DNA from: JANQRZ01 sp965215165
GTDB taxonomy: Bacteria > Bacteroidota > Rhodothermia > Rhodothermales > JANQRZ01
Reading direction: 5' to 3'
NCBI GenBank assembly: GCA_965215165.1
Contig: CBDCCX010000006.1
Span: forward strand, 2,418,001-2,482,000
Length of the DNA stretch: 64,000 nt
Below the pieces are notes generated by a model, which had not been told where the DNA came from, did no database searches, and saw only the letters and a list, made by a program, of their open reading frames with translations. The translations under genes and the position numbers were made by a program. Of this stretch, positions 48,871-57,103 are shown one piece after another (the stretch's first letter is position 1; every line of letters begins with the position of its first letter).

Positions 48871-51800
48871 TCAGGCCCCGGTATCGTGATCGGGGACGGG
48901 CTGCACGGTCTCGGGGTCGCGCCCGAAGAGGGCCTCGAGGCGCGGGTTCGGGTTGCGGAGCCGGGCGAGGTAGCTCAGGCGCGGCTTGACGCTCAGCTCC
49001 TCGAGCAGCTCGTAGCGGCGGGCGTTGCGCTTGAGCGCGCTCACGCGCGCCTCCGGGTCGGTGAGGTCGCCGAAGACGATGGCGTCGGCCGGGCAGACCT
49101 GCTGGCACGCCGTCTGCACCTCGCCGTCGGCGATCTTGCGGTTCTCGATGTGGGCCACCCGCCCGGCGGCGCGGACGCGCTGCACGCAGAAGGTGCACTT
49201 CTCCATCACGCCGCGAAAGCGGACCGTCACGTCCGGGTTCTGCTGCATCTGGAGCTCGAGCGGGAGCGTCTTGGTCCAGTTGAAGAAGTTGAACCGCCGG
49301 ACCTTGTAGGGGCAGTTGTTGGCGCAGTAGCGCGTGCCGATGCAGCGGTTGTACGTCATCTCGTTGATGCCGTCCGGCGAGTGCGTCGTGGCGGCCACCG
49401 GGCAGACCGACTCGCACGGGGCGTACTCGCAGTGCTGGCACATCATCGGCTGCATCACCATCATCGGCGAGGCCATCTCGCCGACGCCGTCGGTGTCGAG
49501 CGCGTCGTCGGTGCGCTCGCTGACGTAGTAGCGGTCCAGCCGCAGCCAGTGCATCTCGCGGCCTCGGGCGACCTGGTCCTTGCCGACGACCGGGATATTG
49601 TTCTCGCTCTGGCACGCGACCACGCACGCGTTGCAGCCCGAGCACGCGTTGAGGTCCACCGTCATCCCCCACTGGTGGTCGGAGTACATCGCCTCGCCGA
49701 TGCGGGGGTCGGCCGGCGGGCTGTTGCCGTCGCCCCACAGCGGCGGGTAGACCTCCCACGGGATGCCTTCGATGGGCTTGACGGCTTCGCGCGCGAAGTC
49801 CTCGTTCGCCCTAAACTCGCCGAGCGTCGCCATGCGGACGATCGGGCGGCCCTCCATCGCGCCGTGATCCTGCGTGGTCGCGATCATGTAGCCGTCGCCG
49901 ATCACCTCGACGTCGGCCGCCGGGAGCACCGCGCCGCCGTCGAGGCCGCGCAGGAGCGAGGCGTTGGCCTTCGCGCCGATGCCATTGGTGACCGGGCCGG
50001 GGCGGTACATGTCCACGTCGCGGTCGAAGAGCCGGGCGATGAGGCTGCGGTCGGTGATGACGCGCTCGGACTCGAGCGCGCGGCCGTAGCCGGTCGTCAC
50101 CGTGATCGAGCCGTCGGGGTGGCCGGGCTGGATCCACGCCGGCACCTCGATCACCTGGTCGCCGACGCGGATGGCGAGGATGCTGGTGTAGACGCGGCCG
50201 GCCTCGACCGCGCCGCCCTCGACGGAGCCTTCGGTGTAGTCGATCCCGAGGGCCTCGGCGGTGCGCTCGCTGAGCTGCGCCACGGCGTCCCACGTCACCT
50301 TCGTGACCGGGTCGGGCAGCTCGTGCATCCAGGCGTTGTTGGAGAAGCGCCCGTCGCCTAGCTTGGCGTCGGGCCGGATGACGACCTCGATGGCCGTGTC
50401 GACCGGCGCGGCGAGGCCGGCGAGCGAGCCGGTTGCGCCGGCAGCGGTTCCGCTCGCAGCCGGGTAGCCCGAGTTGGGGAGGAAGCCGTCGTGGAGGAGC
50501 GTCCGCCAGCCGTCCTCGAAATTGCCCGAGACCAGACCCTGCTGCCGGATGGTGTCGCGGACCAGGTCGTAGGCCGTCGTCGCCTCGCCGGTGGCGAGCG
50601 CGTGGAGCAGCTCGATCTCGGAGCGGGCGTCGTCGTAGAGCGGCGCGATCAGCGGTTGGATGACGGAGTAGGTGCCGTCGTAGGCGCGGCCGTCGCCCCA
50701 CTGCTCGAGGTAGTGGGCGCGCGGGAGGTGCCACGTCGCAAGAAGGGCGGTCTCGTCGAGGTGAGGCCCGAGGTGGATCGAGGTCGGCACACGGGCGAGG
50801 GCGTCGGCGAAGCCGAAGCCGGGCGCGGCGTCGTACGCCGGGTTGACCCCGATCATCACGAGCACGTCGACGGCCCCGCTCCCCATCTCGCGGACGAGCC
50901 GCTGCATCCGGGGCGACTGCGGCGCGGCCGGCTCGGTGCCGGGGTCGAGGTACGTCACCGCGCCCCCGGCGAGGCGGGCGTTGAGCCGAGCGCAGAGCGC
51001 GTGGACGGCCGGCGGCTGCGTGGCCCCGGCCAAGAAGACCGTAGTGCCGCCGCGCGCGTCCTCGACGATGGCGTCGACGAACGGGTCGTCCGAGAACATA
51101 GCTCCGGCGGACCCCGCCTCGCCGATCCCGAGGCGGGCGGCGACGGCGGCGGCGAGCATCGGGATCGCGCCGGCCTTGAGGCTGCGGCGGTGGTCGGCCA
51201 TGCCGCCCGTCGGGGTGAAGGCGCTCTCGGCGACGTAGAGCCGGCTCATTCCGTCACCGGGGTCCAGCACGCGGCGGCTCGCCGCATACTCGCGGCTGTT
51301 GTGGACCGAGTTCTCGCCCGAGAGGAAGTCGGCGTCGAACGAGACGATGGTCTGCGCCTGGGAGAAGCGGTAGAGCGGGCGGAGCGGCCGGCCGGCGGCT
51401 TCCTGCGCGCCCAGCCCGGCGGTGTCGTCGCCCAGCCCCCGGTAGGTGATCCACTCGGCGGTGCCCGAGGCCTCGAGCTGGTCGCGGAGGCGGAGCGCGG
51501 TCGGCGACGAGGTCGGCTCGGCGAGGACGACGATCCGCTGGCCGCGCAAGCCGCGCGCGAAGCGGACGAACGAGAGCCAGTCGGCGTCGCCGCCTGCGGT
51601 GCTGCTGGCCGTGCGGCGGGCGAGGCGCGAGCGGTCGGGGTCGTAGAGGTTCAGCACCGAGGCCTGGGCGAAGGCGTCGGTCGCGCCCAGGCTCATCGGG
51701 TGCTCGGGGTTGCCCTCGACCTTGGTCGGCCGGCCCTCGTGGCTCTCGACTAGGAGCGGCTGGACGTAGCCGCCCATCGGCATCGCGGTCGCGTAGAAGT

Positions 51801-52131
51801 TGGGGATGCCGGGGACGACGTCCTCGGGCTTGCGGGCGTAGGGCAAGACGTGCTCGACCGGGCGGCGGCAGCCGGTCAGGCCAGCCATCGCCATCGACGC
51901 GCCCATGATCTTCATGAAGGACCGGCGGCTCGGGCCGGCGTCGCCCTCGGAGACTGCGCTGTCGAGGTCAGCCGCGGGGTGGAACTCGTCCTTCTGGAGC
52001 GCCCGGTGCGCCGGGGTCCGCGCGCGGTCCGCCGCGCTGCGCCAGAAGAGGGGCTGGGCTCCTGTTTCACCTTCAGCGGCAGCCCGGTCGGCGGCCACGT
52101 CAGCCGAGGAGAGAACGTCGAGGTCGATCAT
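48871..52131 (-). CDS. actB: Alternative complex III subunit ActB (molybdopterin-like and iron-sulfur)
   Basis: 1086 residues. A twin-arginine-like motif RRSFMKIMGASMAMAGLTGC lies about 70 residues in, the usual internal position for ActB. The large N-terminal part (about 90-750) has the molybdopterin-oxidoreductase fold without the cofactor-binding set; the C-terminal part (about 820-1000) carries four ferredoxin-type Cys groups: ACSGCNACVVACQ, CQHCEYAPCESVCP, CIGTRYCANNCPY and CTFCVQRV..ACQQVCP, expected to hold three [4Fe-4S] and one [3Fe-4S] cluster. It links quinol oxidation to the heme subunits. 66 bases separate it from actA, filled by a long inverted repeat. Confidence 0.96.
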   Translation of the reverse strand: MIDLDVLSSADVAADRAAAEGETGAQPLFWRSAADRARTPAHRALQKDEFHPAADLDSAVSEGDAGPSRRSFMKIMGASMAMAGLTGCRRPVEHVLPYARKPEDVVPGIPNFYATAMPMGGYVQPLLVESHEGRPTKVEGNPEHPMSLGATDAFAQASVLNLYDPDRSRLARRTASSTAGGDADWLSFVRFARGLRGQRIVVLAEPTSSPTALRLRDQLEASGTAEWITYRGLGDDTAGLGAQEAAGRPLRPLYRFSQAQTIVSFDADFLSGENSVHNSREYAASRRVLDPGDGMSRLYVAESAFTPTGGMADHRRSLKAGAIPMLAAAVAARLGIGEAGSAGAMFSDDPFVDAIVEDARGGTTVFLAGATQPPAVHALCARLNARLAGGAVTYLDPGTEPAAPQSPRMQRLVREMGSGAVDVLVMIGVNPAYDAAPGFGFADALARVPTSIHLGPHLDETALLATWHLPRAHYLEQWGDGRAYDGTYSVIQPLIAPLYDDARSEIELLHALATGEATTAYDLVRDTIRQQGLVSGNFEDGWRTLLHDGFLPNSGYPAASGTAAGATGSLAGLAAPVDTAIEVVIRPDAKLGDGRFSNNAWMHELPDPVTKVTWDAVAQLSERTAEALGIDYTEGSVEGGAVEAGRVYTSILAIRVGDQVIEVPAWIQPGHPDGSITVTTGYGRALESERVITDRSLIARLFDRDVDMYRPGPVTNGIGAKANASLLRGLDGGAVLPAADVEVIGDGYMIATTQDHGAMEGRPIVRMATLGEFRANEDFAREAVKPIEGIPWEVYPPLWGDGNSPPADPRIGEAMYSDHQWGMTVDLNACSGCNACVVACQSENNIPVVGKDQVARGREMHWLRLDRYYVSERTDDALDTDGVGEMASPMMVMQPMMCQHCEYAPCESVCPVAATTHSPDGINEMTYNRCIGTRYCANNCPYKVRRFNFFNWTKTLPLELQMQQNPDVTVRFRGVMEKCTFCVQRVRAAGRVAHIENRKIADGEVQTACQQVCPADAIVFGDLTDPEARVSALKRNARRYELLEELSVKPRLSYLARLRNPNPRLEALFGRDPETVQPVPDHDTGA

Positions 52132-52139
52132 GGGTGAGG

Positions 52140-52197
52140 GTTTGAGGTTGCGAGGTTCGGGGTTATGGGTTTCGGACCCACATCTCCAACCTCAAAC
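52140..52197. repeat. Long inverted repeat between actA and actB
   Basis: GTTTGAGGTTG (52140-52150) and its exact complement (52187-52197) enclose an inner hairpin TGGGT-TTCGG-ACCCA (52166-52180). The right arm abuts the actA stop codon (52198-52200). The sequence is unrelated to the GTAGGGGC family. Confidence 0.85.
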
Positions 52198-52869
52198 TCA
52201 ATAGTGGCAGGCGGAGCAGTTCTCGGGCGGGTTGATGCCCTCGGCGGCGATGCGGGCGAGGTTGGCCTCGATGTAGGCGGCGTAGGTCTCGCCGGAGGCG
52301 CGGACGCTCTCGGCGTAGCCCATCGTGGTGACGAGGGCCGGGTCGCGGAGGTGCTCCTCGGGGTTGCGGTGGCACTCGAGGCACCAGCCCATCGACATCG
52401 GGCTCTCCTGGTAGACCACCGGCATCTGGTCGATCCGCCCGTGGCAGCTCTCGCAGCCGACGCCGACGGCGACGTGGGCGTTGTGCGGGAAGTGGGCGTA
52501 GTCCGGGAGGTGGTTCACCTGGACCCACTCGATGGGCTCGCCGGTCGCCCAGCTCGCGCGGACCGGCAAGAGCGCCAGCGACTCGGTCTTGATCTGCGCG
52601 TGGCAGTTCATGCAGGTCTGGGTCGGCGGGATGTTGGCGTAGGTCGCCTGCTCGACGTGGTTGTGGCAGTAGCGGCAGTCCATCCCGAGCTGGCCGGCGT
52701 GGAGGGCGTGGCTGTAGGCCACCGGCTGGTCGGGCTGGTAGCCGACCTCGTAGAACTCCGGCGAGAAGTAGTACCAGATGACGCCGACCAGCAGGAGGCC
52801 GCCGCCGAGGGCACCGAGCAGCGAGACGGCTGGGAGCGCGTTCGCCTTGCGGGGGAAGAGTTGAGCCAT
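52198..52869 (-). CDS. actA: Alternative complex III subunit ActA, pentaheme cytochrome c
   Basis: 223 residues: an N-terminal membrane anchor (LPAVSLLGALGGGLLLVGVIWYY), then five CxxCH heme motifs in order: CRYCH, CMNCH, CESCH, CLECH, CSACH. His residues for bis-His ligation are spread between them (SHALHAGQLGMD, YAHFPHNAHVAVG). It receives electrons from the ActB clusters and passes them on to ActE or soluble cytochromes. First gene of the operon; the promoter must lie in the 160 bases upstream. Confidence 0.96.
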   Translation of the reverse strand: MAQLFPRKANALPAVSLLGALGGGLLLVGVIWYYFSPEFYEVGYQPDQPVAYSHALHAGQLGMDCRYCHNHVEQATYANIPPTQTCMNCHAQIKTESLALLPVRASWATGEPIEWVQVNHLPDYAHFPHNAHVAVGVGCESCHGRIDQMPVVYQESPMSMGWCLECHRNPEEHLRDPALVTTMGYAESVRASGETYAAYIEANLARIAAEGINPPENCSACHY

Positions 52870-52945
52870 CAGAGGCGGAGCGTTCGGGTGAGCGTTCGGG
52901 GCCGGGCGAGCGCAGAGATGGAGGGCGGGCGCAGACAGGCCGGAA

Positions 52946-52953
52946 CGAAAGTA
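52946..52953 (-). promoter_or_regulatory. Possible -7 box of the act-cta operon
   Basis: On the minus strand TACTTTCG, one base off the Bacteroidetes -7 consensus TAnnTTTG, lies 77 bases before actA. No good -33 TTTG is present at the expected spacing, so this is only a suggestion. Confidence 0.25.
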
Positions 52954-53034
52954 GATGGGACCCCTCGGGCCGGCATTGAAGATACATAGAAAAGGTCTCC
53001 CAAATGGCGCGAAGGGCCTATCCAGACCTCTGCA

Positions 53035-53198
53035 TCACCCACGCCAGACCCTCCCCATGCCGGGCCCGGATCGGCCGCTCTCGCGCGCCGGCCAAGCCGC
53101 CGGCACTTCTCCCGCCCCGGCCGGTGCGCGCTGCCGGACGCGCCAGCGGAACCACGCCGTCAGCCCGACGGCCGCCGCGCCGAGCCCGAGCGTCAGCG
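53035..53198 (-). pseudogene. Detached C-terminus of a MATE transporter gene
   Basis: Read on the minus strand this encodes LTLGLGAAAVGLTAWFRWRV then RQ, identical to the end of the MATE protein at 55557-56984, then a different tail (RAPAGAGEVPAAWPARESGR..) to a TGA at 53035-53037. The DNA of 53132-53197 matches 55609-55674 with one mismatch in 66. No start or body of a gene is attached: the sequence breaks off exactly at the stop codon of the cargo gene at 53193. Confidence 0.8.
53132..53197. repeat. 66-base direct repeat, copy 1 (copy 2 at 55609-55674)
   Basis: Same orientation, 65 of 66 bases identical by eye. The two copies bracket about 2.4 kb with two T9SS sorting-domain genes and a radC remnant. 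Recombination between them would delete that segment. Confidence 0.85.
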
Positions 53199-54548
53199 CA
53201 CTACCGTAATTCGCTGTGACGTTGTGAACTCCTCGCTCGCAGCGCGCACGAGGTACACCCCCGCCGGCAGCCGTGCCGCCTCCAGCGTGAGCGTGTGTGC
53301 GCCCGCTTCGAGTAGGCCCTCGGCGAGCGTGGCGACCTGGCGGCCAAGCACGTCGTAGACCACCACGCGCGCCTCGGCAGCCCGGCCGAGCGAGAGCGGC
53401 ACCACCACCGAGCCGGCCGACGGGTTCGGGTACGGCGCTCCGAGCGCGAACGCTCCCGCTGCCGGGGGCACCTCTGCCACCGACACCGCCCGCTCCACCG
53501 TCCGGTAGACCTGGTCGTTCTCGTCACCCGAGAGGTACCCGTTGCCCGCCACGTAGAGCCGGCCGTCGGGGCCAAGCTCCACCGCCCCAACATCGTCCTG
53601 CTCCTCGTCGAACGGGAGCTGCCCCACCGCGCGCCACGTCTGCCCGCCGTCATCGGAGCGGCGCACCTCACCTCCGTGCGTCACCACGAGCAGCACACCC
53701 ACCTCCGGATTGGAGCCGCCTTCAACCACGACTAAGCCCTCGATGATAGCATCGAAGGCCGTCACCTGCACCCACTGCGCGCCATCGGAGCTTGCGAAAA
53801 GAGGGACATCGCGGGTGCTCGTCCCGGTGGCCCACACCCGCCCGTCGGGCCCGAGCGCGAGGTGCTCGATGATGTAGCCGAACGACGCATAGGGATCGCC
53901 GCGCAGCCACGTCCGCCCGCCGTCGTCGGAGTAGCGAAACCCGTCCCGGCCAGCCGCGATCAAACGGCCCGCCTGGGGGTGCCCCTGTGGCAGCGCGAGG
54001 AGAGCGCGGGCGCTGTAGGGCGGCGACGGCGCGTCGGGCGCGGTGGCGAAGCTCCACGTCGCGCCACGGTCACGCGAGTAGAGCACGCCGCTGGGGTTAG
54101 CAGGCTCGGTAGAGCCGGCCAGGAGGAGGCCGCCGTGAGGATTCTCCGGTGGGACCTCGAACAGGACGCCCCCCTCGGCCGAGACGCGCTCGACGGTTGC
54201 TCCGCCATCGGTGGAGCGCCGGATGAACCCGCGCGTTCCTGACCACAGCAGCGTGTCGAGCGAGAGAATCAGGAGACGATCACCGTTACACATCGTCCCG
54301 GGTGACTGGCACGGCTCCTCCCACACGCCTCCTGGTTTCACCTCTTCGAGCCGAACTACTGGAACGTCGCCCGCCCAAAGCGCGCCGTCGGGCGCGAAGG
54401 CGAGATCTCGCGGTGTGACACCTTGCCCCCCCACGGTTTCCCAGGCGAGGGTGTCGGCGAGCTGAGCGCGTGCAGGAACCCCTAGGACTAGTAGGATGAG
54501 GACCACCCTTAGAGACAGGATTCGAAGTATCGCGGAGTACATCGTCAT
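53193..54548 (-). CDS. BNR/Asp-box propeller protein, T9SS cargo
   Basis: 451 residues from the ATG at 54548 (a second ATG at 54542 is equally plausible). Signal peptide (LRVVLILLVLGVPARAQ), a propeller with repeated Asp-box-like turns: STDGGATVE, SRDRGATWSF, SDDGGRTWLR, SSDGAQWVQV, SDDGGQTWRAV; then a T9SS type-A sorting domain (about 365-451: APYPNPSAGSVVVPLSLGRA, VYDVLGRQVATLAEG, GVYLVRAASEEF). Such propellers occur in sialidases and VPS10-like proteins; no sialidase catalytic set is visible, so function is open. Its stop codon lies inside the 66-base MATE-derived repeat, so the C-terminus was joined there by rearrangement. Confidence 0.8.
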   Translation of the reverse strand: MTMYSAILRILSLRVVLILLVLGVPARAQLADTLAWETVGGQGVTPRDLAFAPDGALWAGDVPVVRLEEVKPGGVWEEPCQSPGTMCNGDRLLILSLDTLLWSGTRGFIRRSTDGGATVERVSAEGGVLFEVPPENPHGGLLLAGSTEPANPSGVLYSRDRGATWSFATAPDAPSPPYSARALLALPQGHPQAGRLIAAGRDGFRYSDDGGRTWLRGDPYASFGYIIEHLALGPDGRVWATGTSTRDVPLFASSDGAQWVQVTAFDAIIEGLVVVEGGSNPEVGVLLVVTHGGEVRRSDDGGQTWRAVGQLPFDEEQDDVGAVELGPDGRLYVAGNGYLSGDENDQVYRTVERAVSVAEVPPAAGAFALGAPYPNPSAGSVVVPLSLGRAAEARVVVYDVLGRQVATLAEGLLEAGAHTLTLEAARLPAGVYLVRAASEEFTTSQRITVVR

Positions 54549-54581
54549 CTGATCGGCTGAGGAAGTTGATTCTGGAGCTGT

Positions 54582-54634
54582 CCCAAGAAAGAACCATGCC
54601 CTCCCTTCCGCTGCAAGGCAGAAGAGGGGCATGG
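54582..54634 (-). terminator. Rho-independent terminator
   Basis: CCATGCCC (54594-54601) pairs with GGGCATGG (54627-54634); on the minus strand TTCTTTCTT follows. It lies about 30 bases after the stop codon of the sorting-domain remnant. Confidence 0.65.
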
Positions 54635-54662
54635 CATAGAATGCGGCAAGTGCCCGTGCCGG

Positions 54663-55118
54663 CTAGTGCACGATGGTGAGCCGCTGCGTGGCGGTCTGGG
54701 TGGTCCCGCCCTCGACGACGGCCCGCACGAGGTAGACCCCGCTGGCGAGACCGTGGGCGTCGAGGGTGACGCGGTGCCGGCCGGCGGTGTGCGGCCCCTC
54801 GGCCAGCACGGCCACCCGGCGGCCGAGCGCGTCGTAGGCCGTGATCGAGACGTCAGCCTTGCGACTAAGCTCGAACGGCACCGTCACGCTACCGACCGCC
54901 GGGTTCGGGAACGGAGCCCGGAGGCGGAATGCACCGGCAACAGCCTCCGACTTCGCGGCACGTTGCGTCGAAGGATCCGTGAACCCTTTGCCTGCTTCGG
55001 TGTCACCGTCGAGCATCAGAGCGGGGTACTGCGCGCTCTCGTCTTCAATGTAAGGAGACAGAATGAAAGATGCAAGTATCTGTTCAGATACAACGCTAAC
55101 TGGTGAGTCGCTAAACAC
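54663..55118 (-). pseudogene. Headless T9SS sorting domain, remnant of a cargo gene
   Basis: 151 residues from a GTG at 55118. Only the last 85 are recognisable: a T9SS type-A sorting domain (RAPFPNPAVGSVTVPFELSR, AYDALGRRVAVLAEG, GVYLVRAVVEGG, RLTIVH). The N-terminal 65 residues have no signal peptide and no known domain, and the DNA upstream is AT-rich with stops in frame. A sorting domain without signal peptide and passenger cannot be secreted, so a truncated gene is likely. It lies within the 2.4-kb segment bounded by the 66-base repeats. Confidence 0.6.
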
Positions 55119-55268
55119 ATATTTTGCTACATAGCATCAAGAATTAACCAACTATGGACTAGTTAGGAAACACTAGAGTGTCTCAAAAACTTCTTCGTCA
55201 CGAAAGAGAAAACGACCTTCCGAAGAATTCTTCGGGAGACCGTTTGAGCTGCGCTGCGACGGCACGCT

Positions 55269-55478
55269 CTACTTCATCAACCCTCGCTCGGCCAAGCTCG
55301 TGTACCCCTCCTCGGTGATGATGAGGTGGTCGCGTAGCGGGATATCCAAGCACTCGGCCGCTGCGGTGAGCTTCTTCATGATCTGAACGTCCTCCCGGCT
55401 CGGCTCGCCGTTGCCCGAGGGGTGGTTGTGAGCGACGATGACGGAGGCCGCGTTGGCGAGAGGGGCTGAGCTGACCCT
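55269..55478 (-). pseudogene. radC 3' remnant
   Basis: About 70 codons without a start, opened by an in-frame stop at 55479-55481. The residues ANAASVIVAHNHPSGNGEPS then REDVQIMKKLTAAAECLDIP and LRDHLIITEEGYTSLAERGL match the C-terminal half of the RadC/JAB (MPN) domain, including the JAMM metal motif HNHPSG...S..D. The N-terminal half of RadC (helix-hairpin-helix and domain start) is missing. The DNA between it and the MATE gene (55482-55556) shows nothing. Confidence 0.82.
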
Positions 55479-55556
55479 CTAGGCTGGGTCGCCGCGAACC
55501 TCCCACCCACGACCTCCAACCGCCTACGCGAGCACTTGGCCGAAGGCGTTTCATAA

Positions 55557-56984
55557 TTACGACACGGCGACCCGCTTGGCCTCTGCCGCCTGCTCGAACA
55601 GGCCATGTTGCCGGACGCGCCACCGGAACCACGCCGTCAGCCCGACGGCCGCCGCGCCGAGCCCGAGCGTCAGCCCCCACCAGATGCCGACCGCGCCCCG
55701 CCCCAGCCCGAAGCCCAGCCCGAGCGCCGCCGTCATCCCGATGCCCCAGTACGCCACCACCCCGACGACCATCGGCGCGCGCGTGTCCTTGAGCCCGCGC
55801 AGCGCGCCCGCCGCCGTCGCCTGCACGCCGTCGACGATCTGGAAGACGGCCGCCACGCCGAGCAGCAGCGCCGCCAAGCGCACCACCTCGGCGTCGCCGC
55901 CGGTGCCGAGGTAGACCCACACCACCCACTCCGGGCGGAGCCAGAACAGCAGCGCCGCGAGGGCCATGAACGCCGCGCCCATCGCCACGCCCGTCCAGCC
56001 CGCGCGCTCGGCCCCGGCCCGGTCGCCTGCGCCCGCCGCCTGCCCGACGCGGACCGTCGTGGCGAACGCGACCCCGAGCGGGATCATGAACGTCACCGAC
56101 GCCGCGTTGATGGCGACCTGGTGCGCCGCCAGGGCCGTCGTCCCGAGCCGCCCGATGAGGAGCGTCGTGACCGCGAAAAGGCTGGTCTCCAGCCCGAAGC
56201 TGACCCCGATGGGCCAGCCGAGCTGAAACAGGTTGCGGAGCGCGGCCGGATCGGGCGTGCGGAGCTGCCCCAGCCCCGCCCGCCGCCGGAACTCCGGGTC
56301 GAGCAGCACGACCGCCAGCAGGCCGAGGAAGAGCAGCCCCGTCACGATCGCCGAGCTGATCCCGGCCCCGACCAGGCCGAGCGCGGGAAACCCGAAGTGC
56401 CCGTACATCAGCACCCAGTTCAGCCCGGCATTGGCGAAGGCCGCAACGAAGGTGACAACCAGGATCGGGCGCGGCCGGCCCAGCCCTTCGGCGAAGCCGC
56501 GCAGCGCCGTGAACCACAGGTGCGGCACCGTGCCCCAGAGGATCGCCCCGACGTAGGCGGCCGAGCGCGCCGCCGTCGCCGGCTCCTGCCCGGTCCAGAG
56601 CAGGAGCCGCTCGAACTGCGAGAGCACGATCAGGAGCGGGACCGCCAGCATGCTCGCCAGCCAGAGCCCCTGCCGCAGCGAGCGCCCGACCGTCGCCTCG
56701 TCGCCCGCGCCGACGGCCTGCGACACCATCGGGTTGACGGCCATCACGACGCCCATGCACACGAGCAGGAGCGAGAAGTACACCGAGGTCCCGATCACGC
56801 CCGCCGCCATCGCCTGGGCCCCGAGGCGGCCGATCATCACGACGTCGACGAAGCCCATCGCCATCTGGGTGAGCTGCGTCAGCGCGAGCGGCACCGCGAG
56901 CGCGAGCGTGGCGCGCACCTCGCGGCGAAGGAGAGAGACGGGGAGCACAGGAGGAGCCGCGGGACCGAGGAGAGGAGCGAACAC
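55557..56984 (-). CDS. MATE-family multidrug/Na+ efflux transporter
   Basis: 475 residues with twelve helices in two MatE halves (about 30-190 and 255-415): LALTQLTQMAMGFVDVVMIG, GVVMAVNPMVSQAVGAGDEA, WFTALRGFAEGLGRPRPILV, FGLETSLFAVTTLLIGRLGT, ALAAHQVAINAASVTFMIPL. NorM-type proteins export cationic drugs or metabolites against Na+ or H+. The start is a GTG at 56984; one at 56948 is an alternative. Its final part, except the last 16 residues, is duplicated at 53132-53197. Confidence 0.92.
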   Translation of the reverse strand: MFAPLLGPAAPPVLPVSLLRREVRATLALAVPLALTQLTQMAMGFVDVVMIGRLGAQAMAAGVIGTSVYFSLLLVCMGVVMAVNPMVSQAVGAGDEATVGRSLRQGLWLASMLAVPLLIVLSQFERLLLWTGQEPATAARSAAYVGAILWGTVPHLWFTALRGFAEGLGRPRPILVVTFVAAFANAGLNWVLMYGHFGFPALGLVGAGISSAIVTGLLFLGLLAVVLLDPEFRRRAGLGQLRTPDPAALRNLFQLGWPIGVSFGLETSLFAVTTLLIGRLGTTALAAHQVAINAASVTFMIPLGVAFATTVRVGQAAGAGDRAGAERAGWTGVAMGAAFMALAALLFWLRPEWVVWVYLGTGGDAEVVRLAALLLGVAAVFQIVDGVQATAAGALRGLKDTRAPMVVGVVAYWGIGMTAALGLGFGLGRGAVGIWWGLTLGLGAAAVGLTAWFRWRVRQHGLFEQAAEAKRVAVS

Positions 56985-57103
56985 AACGGCGTGGGGAGTC
57001 CCCGGTTGCGCCCCACGGCGACACGCGATAAAGGTTCATCGGGCGGCGACCGATACCATTACCCGCACCCGTACCTATCGGGGCCTGCTCGTACTTTATT
57101 TGT

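Noticed and set aside
55119..55200. Insertion sequence end (AACACTAGAGTGT near-palindrome, AT-rich DNA)
   Set aside because: No matching second end and no transposase were found; recorded only as part of the scarred region.
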